Assembly (NCBI GenBank): GCA_019454045.1
Contig: SKCR01025349.1
Coordinates: forward strand, 372,001 to 436,000
Source: Zanthoxylum bungeanum
Lineage: Eukaryota > Streptophyta > Magnoliopsida > Sapindales > Rutaceae
DNA length: 64,000 nucleotides
Direction: 5' to 3'
Below, piece by piece: positions 1-11,533 of the stretch. How positions within the stretch are numbered: position 1 is the stretch's first letter; the number at the start of each line of letters is the position of its first letter. Both the position numbers and the translations under genes were made by a program. The notes under the pieces are model-generated. The model ran no database searches, was not told the origin of the DNA, and saw only the letters and a program-made list of their open reading frames with translations.

Positions 1-1581
1 GCAAGCTTAGTTTCAAGATCCAATCTTCTTTTCCTTGTTGAAATGTTGTAGAGAACTTCCAAAGCTTCTCTTAATACTTCTTTTACTTAGGCTAATATCT
101 CTAATTATTGCTTGTTTTAGCTTTCTCAAGCTTAATTAAAACCTTGTTCAAGCTTGCCTTTTATAGCAAATCTTATGCAATTTTTAATTAATAAAAGTTC
201 TAATCAACTTTTATGTGGGTTTAATCTAATTTTTCCAAATATGTATAATTAGGTGTGACTAATCACTTTTATCTACCACTTTTATTTAATCTAATTAAAT
301 CAAGACAAAATTTAATTAATGGATTAGTTGTATGTCTACTACTTTGATTTAATCCAATTAAATCAAGCCAAATATACATATTATTACATATTTATAATTA
401 TCAAAATATCCTGCAATGGTAGAGATATTTATGAAATTACAACAAAGCCCTTGTATGATTTTGGATTAATCCAATTAATCCAATTGGGTCAAAGTAAATA
501 ATTAATATTATCCAATAACACTTAATTATTTTAGTTGATAATTATAATATCAAATATTATTTATTATCAAAAGTTATCGGCTACCCAAGTGCTCATTGAG
601 TACAATTCAAATTATGGGACTCTCTAAGTCCGGACATGTTCGTCAAATAAGCCTAGCTTATATGTACGTAATTCGGCCACCTCCGAATTTGAAAAGAATA
701 CGAACGATCTTTCTGAACTATACAAGTCGAGGTCATCACATATGTTTAACAATCCCTATGTCATAGGCTATCCGAGTTGTGCTTAGGATACATAGAATAC
801 ACCGTTAAGTTTTTGAGTTGCAGATCTCATGTCGACATGTCCACGTTTCTTTACAACTAATCAGAACACTATTTCTGATATATACGATCCACCATAGGTG
901 ATCGGCTTTGGCCAAAGTCTTAAGAATCGTGACTTACTCACATGGATACCTAAACCCCTTATTGTACACATACGGGCCGACAAATCCTATCTTAATACGT
1001 ACCTGATTAATGAGTGCATCGGTCCACACCTAACGAACATCTAGCGGTCAGACCATGAAAGATCTCTAACATATATGGCATCAGAGTGTGGTGGATCACA
1101 CACAAAATCAATGATATCTATAGTCAAAGGATCACATATGCTACTCGACTCGAGGAAATTCCTATTGACGGTGGTATATACTTCCAACTATTAGGAATCA
1201 CATGTGAGTCATTCGATATTCACTCCAACAAATAACCACATGTCTATACGAGCATCATTTGCTCATGGTACATCAGGTCAAACCATTGGAACTCCAATTC
1301 TAATATACGACATGTGTTAGTCTTCTAGGTTATAGAAATTTCACCGTATTTCAAAAATAATGACTTCGAATATTTACTTTAAGAATAATTTATAATAGTA
1401 ATACTATCCCAATGTCATACCACCTAGTGTCCAGTATTACTACAAGACTATTATAAGGTCGATGTCATTCTCAGCATATTCATATATCAATCTAATATGT
1501 ATTATGATATTCCATTAATAAGGTTGAAATAAAATAATAAAAATAATGTACAATACATTATTCGGATTGGCGCTCCAAACA
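1..1581 (-). mobile_element. Ty1/Copia LTR, partial, running off the window (element C0)
   Basis: The stretch is AT-rich and non-coding, with the same organisation as the three complete Copia LTRs further right but a different sequence. Read on the minus strand it begins TGTTTGGAGCGCC at 1581, right after a purine-rich remnant of a polypurine tract, and proceeds through a TATA box at 157-166. U5 lies outside the window. It is inferred to be the 3' LTR of a Copia element whose only other visible part is the RT scrap at 23573-23705. No host gene is visible here. Confidence 0.6.
157..166 (-). promoter_or_regulatory. TATA box of the C0 LTR
   Basis: The minus strand reads CTATAAAAGG, an excellent plant TATA box, about 1.4 kb into the LTR. 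This is the usual place for the U3/R border in these long LTRs. Transcription would run leftwards out of the window. Confidence 0.5.
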
Positions 1582-1610
1582 CTAACTCCAAAATTTTCTT
1601 CGAAAGATGT
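1582..1610 (-). mobile_element. C0 internal remnant with decayed polypurine tract
   Basis: These 29 bp lie between the C0 LTR and the start of G1. The minus strand next to the LTR reads TTTTGGAGTTAG, resembling the Copia tract AAGTGGGAG seen at 32956, 45077 and 56586. G1 starts straight after it. Confidence 0.4.
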
Positions 1611-3110
1611 TGTAATATCCCGAATTTTTCGTAACAGTGCATGAAAATTTCGAATTAAAGTCAAGGATTTGGAACGCGATGGTAATCGAAAATCAGAGTT
1701 TATGTGTTAGAAAATAGATCGGAATATTTTAAAGTGAAGTTTTGTCGCGTTGGAAAATGGGTGGTTCAGAGAACCGGTTACGCGATATCTGTTTATATCG
1801 TTATACAAATAAACGTTTATTGTTTCGGCAATAAAGATAGCAAACAAACTCTGATTGAGCTGATTTTTGAACCATCAAACTCATTTTTCCGAGACGAAGA
1901 ACTTTGGTGATGAACCCTTTCCACAATTTGCATCGGAAGAGCTTCGAAAATTCAAATTTCTATGAAAACCTATAACAGAGGCCTGATTGTAATTTTGCAG
2001 GGTCTATACATAAATTTCCAGAATTCCTCTATAAATACCCTCATGTTTCCATAATTACAAAAAAATTAAAAGCTTCTCAAACACCGCCACTCGACCACAT
2101 CTCCCCTAAAATGATGTCCTGGTTCGTGAGGCACGTCGACCGGCCAACGGCCCAAGGGGGTTCGTCCAGCCACCCCCCATCTGAAGGTGGCCGGTGGTAG
2201 CCCCAGATCGATGTTGGCGGTTAGAAAAATGGAGGAATGTGCACGAAAATGGGTTTGTCGATCCCGGCTCCTCGCTTTATTTCACGACCCAAGCCACCCA
2301 TCAAATCGAAGCTCTCGGAGAGTACTACAAGTTGGCGGTGATGGATTTTCCCTTTCGTGCATGGTTGCATGTGAAACGAGGAAGGAAGGTTCAGATGAAT
2401 AGTTAACCATGGGGAACAATAACTCCGATCGGAATTCCATCGATTCCAGCGCATTTGTGGGATCGTTTGGAGTCCGTATATGGCCTCGAAATCTCAGTAA
2501 GACCTCACGATAAAAATCCATAAATTTTAAGTTTATAGTTAAATGTTTGGATGTATCCAGTAGCTTCGTAGAGTATAGTATTGTTATAAATTTAAATTTT
2601 TGAGTATTATTATATTGAATATAAGCATTTGGTAGAATTCGAGTGAAAACAAAATGAGTTTGATCGATCCGATAGAATATGTAAGTTTCCGGTAAAACTG
2701 GATTTTTGTGAATAATGATGTGTTTTGATTTTAGTGATAGATATGAATTATATATGATATTACAAACATGAGGTTTGGAAGTTTCAGGACCCTTCCGTAT
2801 TGTTTGCGGAAACTTTTTCAGAATATTTTTCAAAAATGCGTAAACCGAGAATTTAAGTGAACTGACCACTTGAGTTAGTTCATAATGATGTTTTAAGATT
2901 ACTGAAACTGAAAACATTGAAATTGGACTTGATTCGATTGTCCTGGAAAGATTCGAAACTTTATCAAAGCTAAGTCGGGAATTTCATAAGTTACGATTCT
3001 AACGATGTTTTACCTTTTGTTTTGGCAGACTTGACTAGGACCTGGAGTGCTCGTGAAGCTAGGTAAGTAACTTATGCGATATGTTCTCGAATCATTATTT
3101 TCTTATTTTA

Positions 3111-3180
<70 letters not shown>

Positions 3181-5142
3181 CACACACACACACATATATA
3201 TATATGTAAAGACAATTGAAAGGTTTAGTATAGTCAAATGATATATTTGAGGAAGAACTTCGAGATCGTGAACAATTGAGATAGTCTACCATCACAAGTA
3301 TGACCTTTGTCATTTATATGATATGAAGTGAAATATTTGAGGATAGTACTATGTTATGAAGTGAAAAGTTTGATGAGTTTGATGGCTACATGTATGTATT
3401 AATGCATGTAAGTGTATGAACATGTAATGGTTTATATACGTATGTGATGATAAACTATGAATAAGTTTGTTATCATTTCGCACATACGATCATTTGTATA
3501 GAGGTTGGGATGGTTAAGTGAGATGAGGAATGGATATAATCTAAGTTCTCTCTGAAAGAGTATGTTTATTTGATAAAGATACTATATTAAAAGTTTCTAG
3601 ATATAAATTCTGAAAATGATTATGATTGAACGATAAATGAAGAGATATGAAGACAGTGAGAGATATGAGATTTGATTTCGTAAGAAGGTGTATATTCATA
3701 TGTTTGAAATATATGTATGTATACGAGTATTTAAATGATGTTTGGATTGTTTGACGTGTATGTGCTTGTTTATGAGAAATCATGTGATGAGTTTATGTTA
3801 TATGGTGTGTGCGTCTTTGTGTATATTTGATTAGATGATTTATGGTGTAATAGTCGAGCTAGTTAGGAATTCGTTCGGACAGAATTCATCTTATACCTAC
3901 TCCAAAATAAGTAATGAGTCCCGTACGAGTATTGTGTGTGTAAGCCATCCGTATGTATGTATTGTTGGATGTTGTGATCTTTGATGTATCGATTGTTATG
4001 TGTGTTTCTTAATTGGTTGCGTGATGACTGTAAATATGTCTGAATGCATGTATGTGTTTGATGGAACATGTGATATGTATGGATTATGTATGCTTATGTG
4101 AGATGAATGGATGATTTGAAACTGATGTGAATATCACAGGTTATAAAGCATGTCTGCTAAGTTGTATTGATATGTATGCATATGTGTAAGAATTCTGAAA
4201 TTGTTTTTACATGTATATAAAAGAAGTGTGCTATGATATGTGTGAATGTATATTAAACCCAAATGTGAAGCTATTGTAAGGTTATCGTAAGAAAGTTAGA
4301 GAAAGATTGTTTTGATATTGAAGAAAGAGGTTTTGGTATTAATATAGTTTATAACTGAACATAAGAAAATTTATTAGATTTATCGATTTGATGATATTTC
4401 AAAGATATTTAACTGTGATAAGTATTAATATGTGACTTCATTTCAAAATTGAAATGGTTTCGATGTTATGTGATGTACTTTGTGATTTCAAATTCATATT
4501 TCGTGTCCTTTGGATGTCTAGCCATTATATTAACAATATGTAAATATGTAAATTTGATATAGGTAAAGTATAAAGGATAATAGAAAGCTGATAATTCTAA
4601 GACTCGTAACAACTTGATAATTTTGAAAAACTTCTAATGTAATTGACTTGTATGTTTTGTTTGTAGTACTAGCATGGTTAATTACTGAGTTTTTAAAACT
4701 CACACCAACCAGTTTGCTAGTTTTGCAGGTTGGCTTCCAAATTGGTCAACCACGACTGTTTTGGAAGTCTTATTCGAGACGCGGATCACCCAAGCGGCAG
4801 TCACCCTCGCAAGTGTCCTGGAAGAAGTTTTAGAAGTTTAGGATATTTGATTTGTTATTTTTTTGTCGTGTTGAGCATGCCGTTTGTATTAAGTAAATGA
4901 TTTGATTGCTTATGATGATCTAGGCATGGAGCCCTTAGGTGATGATTCAGATGTGTTGGTGTGGACCCGAGGTCCATTTTGATAAATGATGTTTGTTTCA
5001 GGTTCATTTTGATGCTGGACTGAGATCCAAGTTGTCTGGTTTTAGGATACATCATGTCAGATTTTCATAAATTTAGAGGCTTATGGAGATGGGTCAATCA
5101 TGTCTCCTGCCGGTAGCATCTTGCCTCTGGCGGGGTGTTACA
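1611..5142 (+). repeat. 5' LTR of G1 (3.5 kb)
   Basis: The stretch runs from TGTAATATCCCG to GTGTTACA and is matched almost throughout by 7159-9152 plus 22356-23572. Several short ORFs occur, the longest on the minus strand at 2282-2917, but none carries a recognisable motif and the second LTR does not preserve them. The sequence is treated as non-coding regulatory DNA. Confidence 0.85.
3113..3205. repeat. (TA)n/(CA)n microsatellite in the G1 5' LTR
   Basis: About 60 bp of TA repeats run into a CA tract and then TA again. The same site in the other LTR (8652-8731) holds a differently arranged GT/TA/CA tract, so it has mutated independently since insertion. Confidence 0.95.
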
Positions 5143-5146
5143 GTTG

Positions 5147-5158
5147 TGGTATCTGAGT
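5147..5158 (+). other. G1 primer-binding site (tRNA-iMet type)
   Basis: TGGTATCTGAGT lies 4 bp after the LTR and differs by two bases from TGGTATCAGAGC, the complement of the plant initiator tRNA-Met 3' end. It fixes the plus orientation of G1. Confidence 0.65.
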
Positions 5159-5600
5159 AAATGTTTAGGTTTCGGTGACTGTTGCTACATGGTATCCAAT
5201 CGTCTGAGTAAGTTTTCTGTTATGTATAGATCATATAGATCCTATGTTTGTAACTTGAATTGATTTCTGGTATATGGTATGACGTGCTACGATTTTGATT
5301 GATATGGATAATTTGGATCATATGTATATGTTTGTGTACTTTGAATATATGTATGTGTATAGGTGTACTAAGTTAAAAGTACGTTGTTTATATAGAAATA
5401 TGAATATGTATGTGATGTGAAATCATTGTGTTTTGGGGTACGAATTATGCTAAGATGTTGATATTCTGAATTGTGTACTGATATTTTGAACCATGTTTTG
5501 AAAACTTGATATTGATTTTTGGCACAAAAGTGTTTTGAAAAAGAAAGAAAGAAAGAAAGAATATTTTTAGATATTTCAATTTTGATTATAAAGAAAAAAT

Positions 5601-6170
5601 TGTTTTCGCCTCGATGCTTGATTAACGTTTTCATGTTTTTAGATTTATTGATATGTCTCCGTCGAGGTGCTTGATAATATGTTTCTGTCTCGGTGCTCAA
5701 AAATGATTTTGATGTTTTTAAACTATAAAACTTGTTTCCGCCGAGACGCTCGAAAATCTATTTCCGTCATGAGTCTCGATGATTTTATGTTTTTGACCAT
5801 CTGTGGTGCTTGTATATGTTTCATTCCGACATGGTCGAGGCGCTTGTTATGAGGCCCAGACCATCGAAAATTGGCTGGCCCACTACCCGTCGACATGGTC
5901 CGTACATTATTTTGTCTATGCGCGCAACTGAACAGTGGACGATCGATATGTATTTTGAAAACTTTGCATCAAAAATTTATTTTTGATTTACACATAATTA
6001 TGTTTTGAGGGGAAAATGATTTCAAAAGAATTGCATTTTGATTTTGATGCATTTCAACATTGTTCATGATATTATATGATATGATATATTTCCGTCACGG
6101 CACTTGTATATGGTTTTTTTACAGTTTTATAATTTGACTTGATATGTTTCCGTTGTGATGCTTGTATAGA
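5601..6170 (+). repeat. Dispersed degenerate motif in the G1 interior
   Basis: A motif close to GTTTCCGTCGAGGCGCTTG recurs about nine times with drift: near 5604, 5651, 5678, 5733, 5758, 5795, 5820, 6088 and 6145. Spacing is irregular, about 25-60 bp in the dense part. It looks like an old tandem array that has decayed. Confidence 0.6.
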
Positions 6171-7145
6171 GGTTTGTCCAACTATAGTGGGCTGACCCGA
6201 CCCTCTGTGACATGGGATCTTTTCGTTCATTGTCCGATCTGTGTGCACGATTCGGGCATTGGGCGCTTGTTTATGTTTCGTCTAGTGAGTTATGTTGGAC
6301 GCTCAATATGGATTTACAATGATGAATTTTAAAACTGATTTTGTTTACAGTAAAAGAGTTTTTCAAATATATTTTCGAAATGGTTTTTGAAAGAGATCGT
6401 TTTATGTTTTCTATTTTGAATGATGACAGGGATTGACAGATTTCAAACTATCAACATCATAAGAGCATGTAGGATTATTTGTCACTTCTGGTTGTGACGA
6501 TGGATGTATTTGTTGATATAAGGTTTACGTTCATTACGAGAGCATGTATGTAAGTTTATGGTTAGTCACAGATCTTTTGGGTGTTGTGATGGTTATGTAT
6601 ATTATGTTGCCAGCCATATAAAATTGTATGTGCGATTAGATATTTATGTCTGTAGAGTTTATTTTGATGTCGTTTACATATATGGTGTAGAATGACATAA
6701 TATGAAATGAATGAATTCCAATTTGTATTGTGGATGAAATAGATAGCATGAAATTCGTGTTAAGTTTTCGTTTTGATAATGTATTGAATTGCATGTAAAG
6801 AACATGTGTTATGTTTCTCGTTTCGGATGATGTATGTGATTAACTATATAGAATCCTTGTTCGACTTTTTGTTTCTGTTGGTGGGTGAATTTGAAATGGC
6901 TGAGCAAGTTCCTATGAATAAATATGGATTTAAATGACAAGTTTGATTTGATTATGACAAGAAATGTTTGATTCGATGTGTTTTATTTTGAAATAGCATG
7001 AGGTGTAATGATGTATGAAATACGTGACCTTGGATAATGTGTAAAGTTAGAGGATTCCCGAATACGGATAAGATTGTAACATATGTATGTTCGATTCTTA
7101 ATAGTTGGACATAAGGATGGAGAAATTTTGAGGACGAATTTTTAT

Positions 7146-7158
7146 AAGGAGTGAAAGA
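7146..7158 (+). other. G1 polypurine tract
   Basis: AAGGAGTGAAAGA lies directly before the second LTR and follows a GAGGACGAATTTTTATA context typical of plant Gypsy elements. It would prime plus-strand DNA synthesis. Confidence 0.65.
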
Positions 7159-8652
7159 TGTAATATCCCGAGTTTTTCGGAACAATGAATGAAAATTTCT
7201 GAATTAAAGTTAAGGATTTGGAGCAGGATGGTAATCAAAAATCAGAGTTTATGTGTTAGAAAATAGATTGGAATATTTTAAAGTTAAGTTTGGTCGCGTT
7301 GGAAAACGGACGGTTTCGAGAACCGGTTACGCGATATCTATTTATATCGTTATACGAGTAAAAGTTTCTTGTTTCGGCCATAAAGATAACAAACAAACTC
7401 CGATTGAGCTGCATTTTAAATCATTAGAGTTTTTTTTCCGAGACGAACAACTTTTGTGTTGAACAGTTTTGAAATTTTCATCGAAAGATCTTTGAAAATG
7501 TAAATTTCTATGAAAGCCCAAGATAGGGGCCTGATTGTAATTTTATGGGGGTCTAAACATAAATTTCTAGAATTCCCTAAAAACACCCTCATGTTTCCAT
7601 AATTACAAAAAAATCAAAAGCTTCTCAAATACCTCCACCCGACCCCCTCTCCCCTAAAATAGCGTCCTGGTTCGTAAGGCTCGTAGGACGGATAGTCGGT
7701 CACCACCGGCATGCCGACGACCCAGGGGTGTACCCAGCCACCCCCAGTCTGAAGGTGGCCGGCGGCGGCCCCAGATTGCCGCCGACGGTGAGAAAAATGA
7801 AGGAATGTGTACGGAAATAGGTTTGTCGATCCCAGCTCCTTGCTTCATTTCACGAGCCGAGCCACTCGTCAAATCGAAGCTCTCGGAGAGTACTACAAGT
7901 TGGCGGTGATGGATTTTCTATTCCATGTACAGTTGCACATGAAACGAGAAAGGAAGGTTCAGATGAATAGGGATTCATTATGAACAGTAACATCGATCGG
8001 AATTCTGTCGATTCCAGCGCATTCGTGGGATCGTTTGGAGTCCGTATATGGCCTCGAAATCTCGGTAAGACCTCCCGATAAAAATTCGTAAATTTCAAGT
8101 TTATAGTTAAATGTTTAGATGTATCCAGTAGCTTTGTAGAGTAGAGTATTGATATAAATTGAAATGTTTGAGTATTAGTACATTAAATATGAGCATTCGG
8201 TAGAATCAGAGTGAAAACGGAACGAGGTTGATCGATCCGATAGAATATGTAAGTTTCCGATAAAAGTGGATTTTTATGAATAATGATGTGTGTTTGATTT
8301 TAGTGATAGTTATGAATTATATATGATATTACGAACATGTTTGGATAAATCCGGGTAGGTTCGGAGGGTTCGGGACCCTTCCGTAGCGTTTGCAGAAACT
8401 TTTTCGGAAGATTTTCTAAAAACACATAAATCGAGAATTTAAGTTAACTGACCACTTGAGTTCGTTCATAATGATGTTTTAAGATTACTGGAACTGAAAA
8501 CATTGAAATTGTACTTGATTCGATTGTCCTGGAAAGATCCGGAACTTTATCAAAGCTAAGTCGGGAATTTCATAAGTTACATGGAGTGCTCGTGAAGCCA
8601 TGTAAGTAACCCATGCGATGTGTTCTCGAATCGTTATTTTCATGTTTTAAAC

Positions 8653-8684
<32 letters not shown>

Positions 8685-9152
8685 TTATATACACACACAA
8701 ATATAAACACACACACACACACACATATATGTAAAGACAATTGAAAGGTTTAGTGTAGTTAAATGATGTATTTGGGGAAAAACTTCGAGATCGTGAACAG
8801 TTGAGATAGTCGACCATCACAATTATGACCTTTGTCATTTCTATGATTTGAAGTGAATTTTTTTAGGATAATACTATGATATGAAGTGAAAAGTTTGATG
8901 AGCTTGATGGCTACATGTATGTATTGATGCATGTAAGTGTATGAACACATAATGGTTTGTATATGTATGTGATGATAAACTGTGAATAAGTTTGTTATCG
9001 TTTCGCAAATGCGATCATTTGTTGGGATGGTTAAGTGAGGCGAGGAATGATTATAAGCTAAGTTCTCTCCGAACGAATATGTTTATTTGATAAAGATATA
9101 TGATTGAACGATAAATGGATGATGGATGATGTGATCTTTGAGCATTGTGTAT
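7159..9152 (+). repeat. 3' LTR of G1, left part
   Basis: It aligns with 1611 onward. Compared with the 5' LTR it lacks about 46 bp at 8598 and a few hundred bp equivalent to about 3640-3925. It stops at TGTAT (9148-9152), where an Athila-related LTR piece begins. Confidence 0.8.
8652..8731. repeat. GT/TA/CA microsatellite in the G1 3' LTR
   Basis: This compound dinucleotide tract, GT then TA then CA, is allelic in position to the tract at 3113-3205. Confidence 0.95.
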
Positions 9153-9359
9153 TGATGAGTGGTAAATGTATCACTATTTCTCACTCATTTGACCTAATAT
9201 GTTTTATAGTTTCTTGAGTTTTGTGAATATTTTGATGTGTTTTATGTTATTTTATAGATAAATGAAGTTTCAGGACTCTCTTGAGGCAATTTAGAGCGAA
9301 AATAGTGAAAAACATACAAAAAGGGCAAAACTGACTTTTGGGCGTTGCGATCGCTAACG
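9153..9359 (+). mobile_element. Athila-related LTR fragment in plus orientation, left part
   Basis: It begins TGATGAGTGGTAAATG and matches, with clear divergence, the reverse complement of 11310-11521, the start of the A1 LTR. It is therefore the beginning of a related LTR in the opposite orientation to A1. The other half is at 21909-22355. The join without A1 would be within a GCTAACGTG/CGCCGG context that occurs uninterrupted in A1 LTRs. Confidence 0.7.
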
Positions 9360-10259
9360 TGGACCGGCATAAACACACACGTATAACGCAAGCGTACGTA
9401 TCGTTCAAGTAGTATAAAAAGTATCGATCCCACGAGGACTTAATACCTAAGTTATTAATTTTATGAGGTCAAATTATTACTAGTATCTAACAGGTTGTTT
9501 AATTGATTTGAAATGACGACGATTCTAAATTTAAAGACAAGTAAATAAAATTGTTAGAAAGTAGATTTTAAGAAAATTCAATATTAAAAACTATCTAGGG
9601 TTGTGATTTCTTTTAATATCATTTTAAAGATGAAGTGGTAATCTTATAGTTGGGTAAAATATTGATTTATTAACCTGGAACACCAAACTATGTTAAGCCT
9701 CTGTCGATGATCAGACACAAATACCCAGTTTAACCCAATTGAACCATATGTCTATGTCAACCAAATTATCTGGATTCATTAAGTTTAAGTTCCAATTATG
9801 GCTACCCCCGCCCGACAGGTATATTCCTATCCTGTAAGGAAATATATTAAAGGGTTATCTATCCTCAAGGAAGATCGTGGGCTATTGAGTCTGAGGTCTT
9901 AAACTTAAAATCCCTATGTCTAGTTCATTTTAAGTTTACCTAGTCAATTTAATTAATGGCCAGTTAATTAAAAAGTATTAAGATTAAGACTCAATAAATA
10001 AATCTTTATATTACCCAAACTATAATCTAACCCCTTATAAACCGGTGATATTGGAAGTCATCACAACCCCAGATACTAATTTAGTTACGACACATAGCTA
10101 GGGCTGGTAAAATAAAAGACATAAAATGCTGAAAGTAATTGCGATAAAGTAAATACTGAAAGGTGAATTACAATAAAATAAATGCTAAGGTAAAAAGGAA
10201 TTACTTTTACTACTACTAATTTAGATATCTCCCATAAAATAATATATAAACTTGTGATA

Positions 10260-10480
10260 ATATTACCAACCGACCAATCTGGCGGTATCCTTGATTAAGT
10301 CAAATTAAGTCCAACCAGCCATAAAGGCGGTAATATTTGTCCATAAACCAGCCATAAAGGCGGAACCAAAATTAAATTACCAACCGACCAATCTGGCGGT
10401 ATCCTTGATTAGTCAGGTTTAAACCATATTAAAATTAAATTACCAACCGACCAATATAGCGGTATCCTTAATTAGTCAGG
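10260..10480. repeat. Short interspersed repeats in A1 LTR R/U5
   Basis: Alternating motifs CCGACCAATCTGGCGGTATC and AACCAGCCATAAAGGCGG occur about five times. The same kind of motif (CCAGCCATAAAGGCG, ACCGACCATAGAGGCG) recurs in the A2 LTRs at 24500-24640 and 29330-29460, so it is an ancestral Athila LTR feature downstream of the TATA box. Confidence 0.75.
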
Positions 10481-10756
10481 TTTGAAATAGTGAATATATT
10501 ATTTTTAAGGGAAATTAATATAAATAGCAATAGTAAAAGAATTACCTTTCACCCTAGCTGGGGAAGTTACCTCCTCATGTGAATAGTAAAAACTGTAAAA
10601 GTAAAGAAAGTAAATTACTATTATTAAAAAAAGTAATTAAAATTATTACAAAAGTAAAAACTAAAAATTAAAACGAAACTTAGAGAGAGAAGAACTCCAT
10701 ATTTACATAAAAGAAATGGGAGAGAATGGTACAACAAATTCTGAAATCTCGAGTTC

Positions 10757-10764
10757 AATTTATA
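10757..10764 (-). promoter_or_regulatory. TATA box of the A1 3' LTR
   Basis: The minus strand reads CCTATAAATTG, downstream of the G-box cluster and a palindrome. The same sequence is at 21219-21226 in the 5' LTR, and A2 has CCTATAAATA at the equivalent place. Conservation across LTRs supports promoter function. Confidence 0.7.
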
Positions 10765-10777
10765 GGCGCGGGTAAGC

Positions 10778-10822
10778 TTCCAGCGTCGCGACACCAAGGC
10801 CTTTGGCGTCGCTACGCTGGAA
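10778..10822. repeat. 45-nt near-perfect palindrome next to the TATA box
   Basis: Arms reading TTCCAGCGTCGCGAC and the complement of GTCGCTACGCTGGAA surround CCAAGGCCTTTGG; only a few positions fail to pair. It lies about 14 bp upstream of the TATA box in transcription direction. The 5' LTR copy (21240-21284) has a different mismatch pattern but the same symmetry. It could act as a dimeric factor site or a hairpin. Confidence 0.8.
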
Positions 10823-10880
10823 CAGTGATGCGTGGCAAACTGAGGGCTTGACACGTTGCGAGGCGGCTAAAAGGATAAGG

Positions 10881-11222
10881 CGACACGTGGCATGGCGGCT
10901 AAGAGCTCAATTATTATGCTGACGTGGCGATGACATGGCGCTGATGTGGCAAGGCGGCTGAGATCAATTGTCGGCACCGTAGGATTGCGACACGTGTCAC
11001 GCTGTGATTGGCTGATGCTGACGTGGCATGTTGACTCGGTTGACCATCTGATGTGGACGATGACGTGGCAATAACATGGATGACACGTGGCAATTGAGAG
11101 TGTTGGCACCGTAGGATGATGACACGTGGCATGGCGCTCGTTAGCATATCGGTTGTGATGGTGACACGTGGCACGGCGCACGTTAGCATATCGGCTGTGA
11201 TGGTGACACGTGGCACGGCGCA
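10881..11222 (-). promoter_or_regulatory. G-box/ABRE-like cluster in A1 U3 (3' LTR)
   Basis: In about 340 bp there are nine ACGTG cores, most as GACACGTGGC or GACGTGGC, near 10882, 10921, 10989, 11021, 11065, 11083, 11122, 11162 and 11213. The last three sit in a ~51 bp repeated unit. CACGTGGC is the classic plant G-box and ABA-response core bound by bZIP and bHLH factors. Position directly upstream of the TATA box fits an enhancer; responsiveness is inference. Confidence 0.7.
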
Positions 11223-11521
11223 TTTTAGCAAAATCAAACTTCTCAAATTCTAACCCGTTGACCCGGCGCACGTTAGCAGACTCCGGTGCAAGTTAGATGT
11301 CGCGACTCTAAAGGCTTGGGCGTCGCGACTCGAGAAATGACCAAAATGCCCTTTTTTGCCAATTTTCATAGTTTTGCTCCAAATCACCTCCAGAATGTCC
11401 TGAAACTTTATTTATCTACAAAATAACACAAAACACATCAAAATATTCACAAGACTCAAGAAACTATACAAAAATATTAGGATAAATGAGTGGGAAATAG
11501 TGATAGATTTATCACTCATCA

Positions 11522-11533
11522 CACCCCCAAACC
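11522..11533 (-). other. A1 polypurine tract
   Basis: The minus strand reads GGTTTGGGGGTG directly before the LTR start. The identical tract is at 25466-25477 in A2. Confidence 0.75.

Larger units (their letters stand above)
5143..7158 (+). other. G1 internal region, non-coding
   Basis: About 2 kb separate the LTRs. I see no gag zinc knuckle, protease, RT, RNase H or integrase motif on either strand, only short ORFs. It holds a scattered degenerate repeat (see 5601-6170). Confidence 0.7.
9360..11521 (-). repeat. 3' LTR of A1
   Basis: On the minus strand it opens TGATGAGTGATAAATC at 11521 and ends near ACCGGTC(C)A at 9360. It carries a U3 G-box cluster, a palindrome, a TATA box and, at 10260-10480, several imperfect copies of ACCAACCGACCAATCTGGC/CAGCCATAAAGGCGG. 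It keeps about 55 bp and one ~51 bp U3 unit that the 5' LTR lacks. Confidence 0.9.

Noticed and set aside
2282..2917. 211-codon minus-strand ORF in the G1 5' LTR
   Set aside because: No motif is recognisable, and the matching part of the second LTR (7850-8400) breaks the frame. It is a chance ORF in LTR sequence.
10867..11271. 134- and 110-codon minus-strand ORFs through the A1 U3 repeats, and similar ones at 21222-21749
   Set aside because: They read through repeated G-box units upstream of the TATA box; periodicity keeps them open. No protein is expected.
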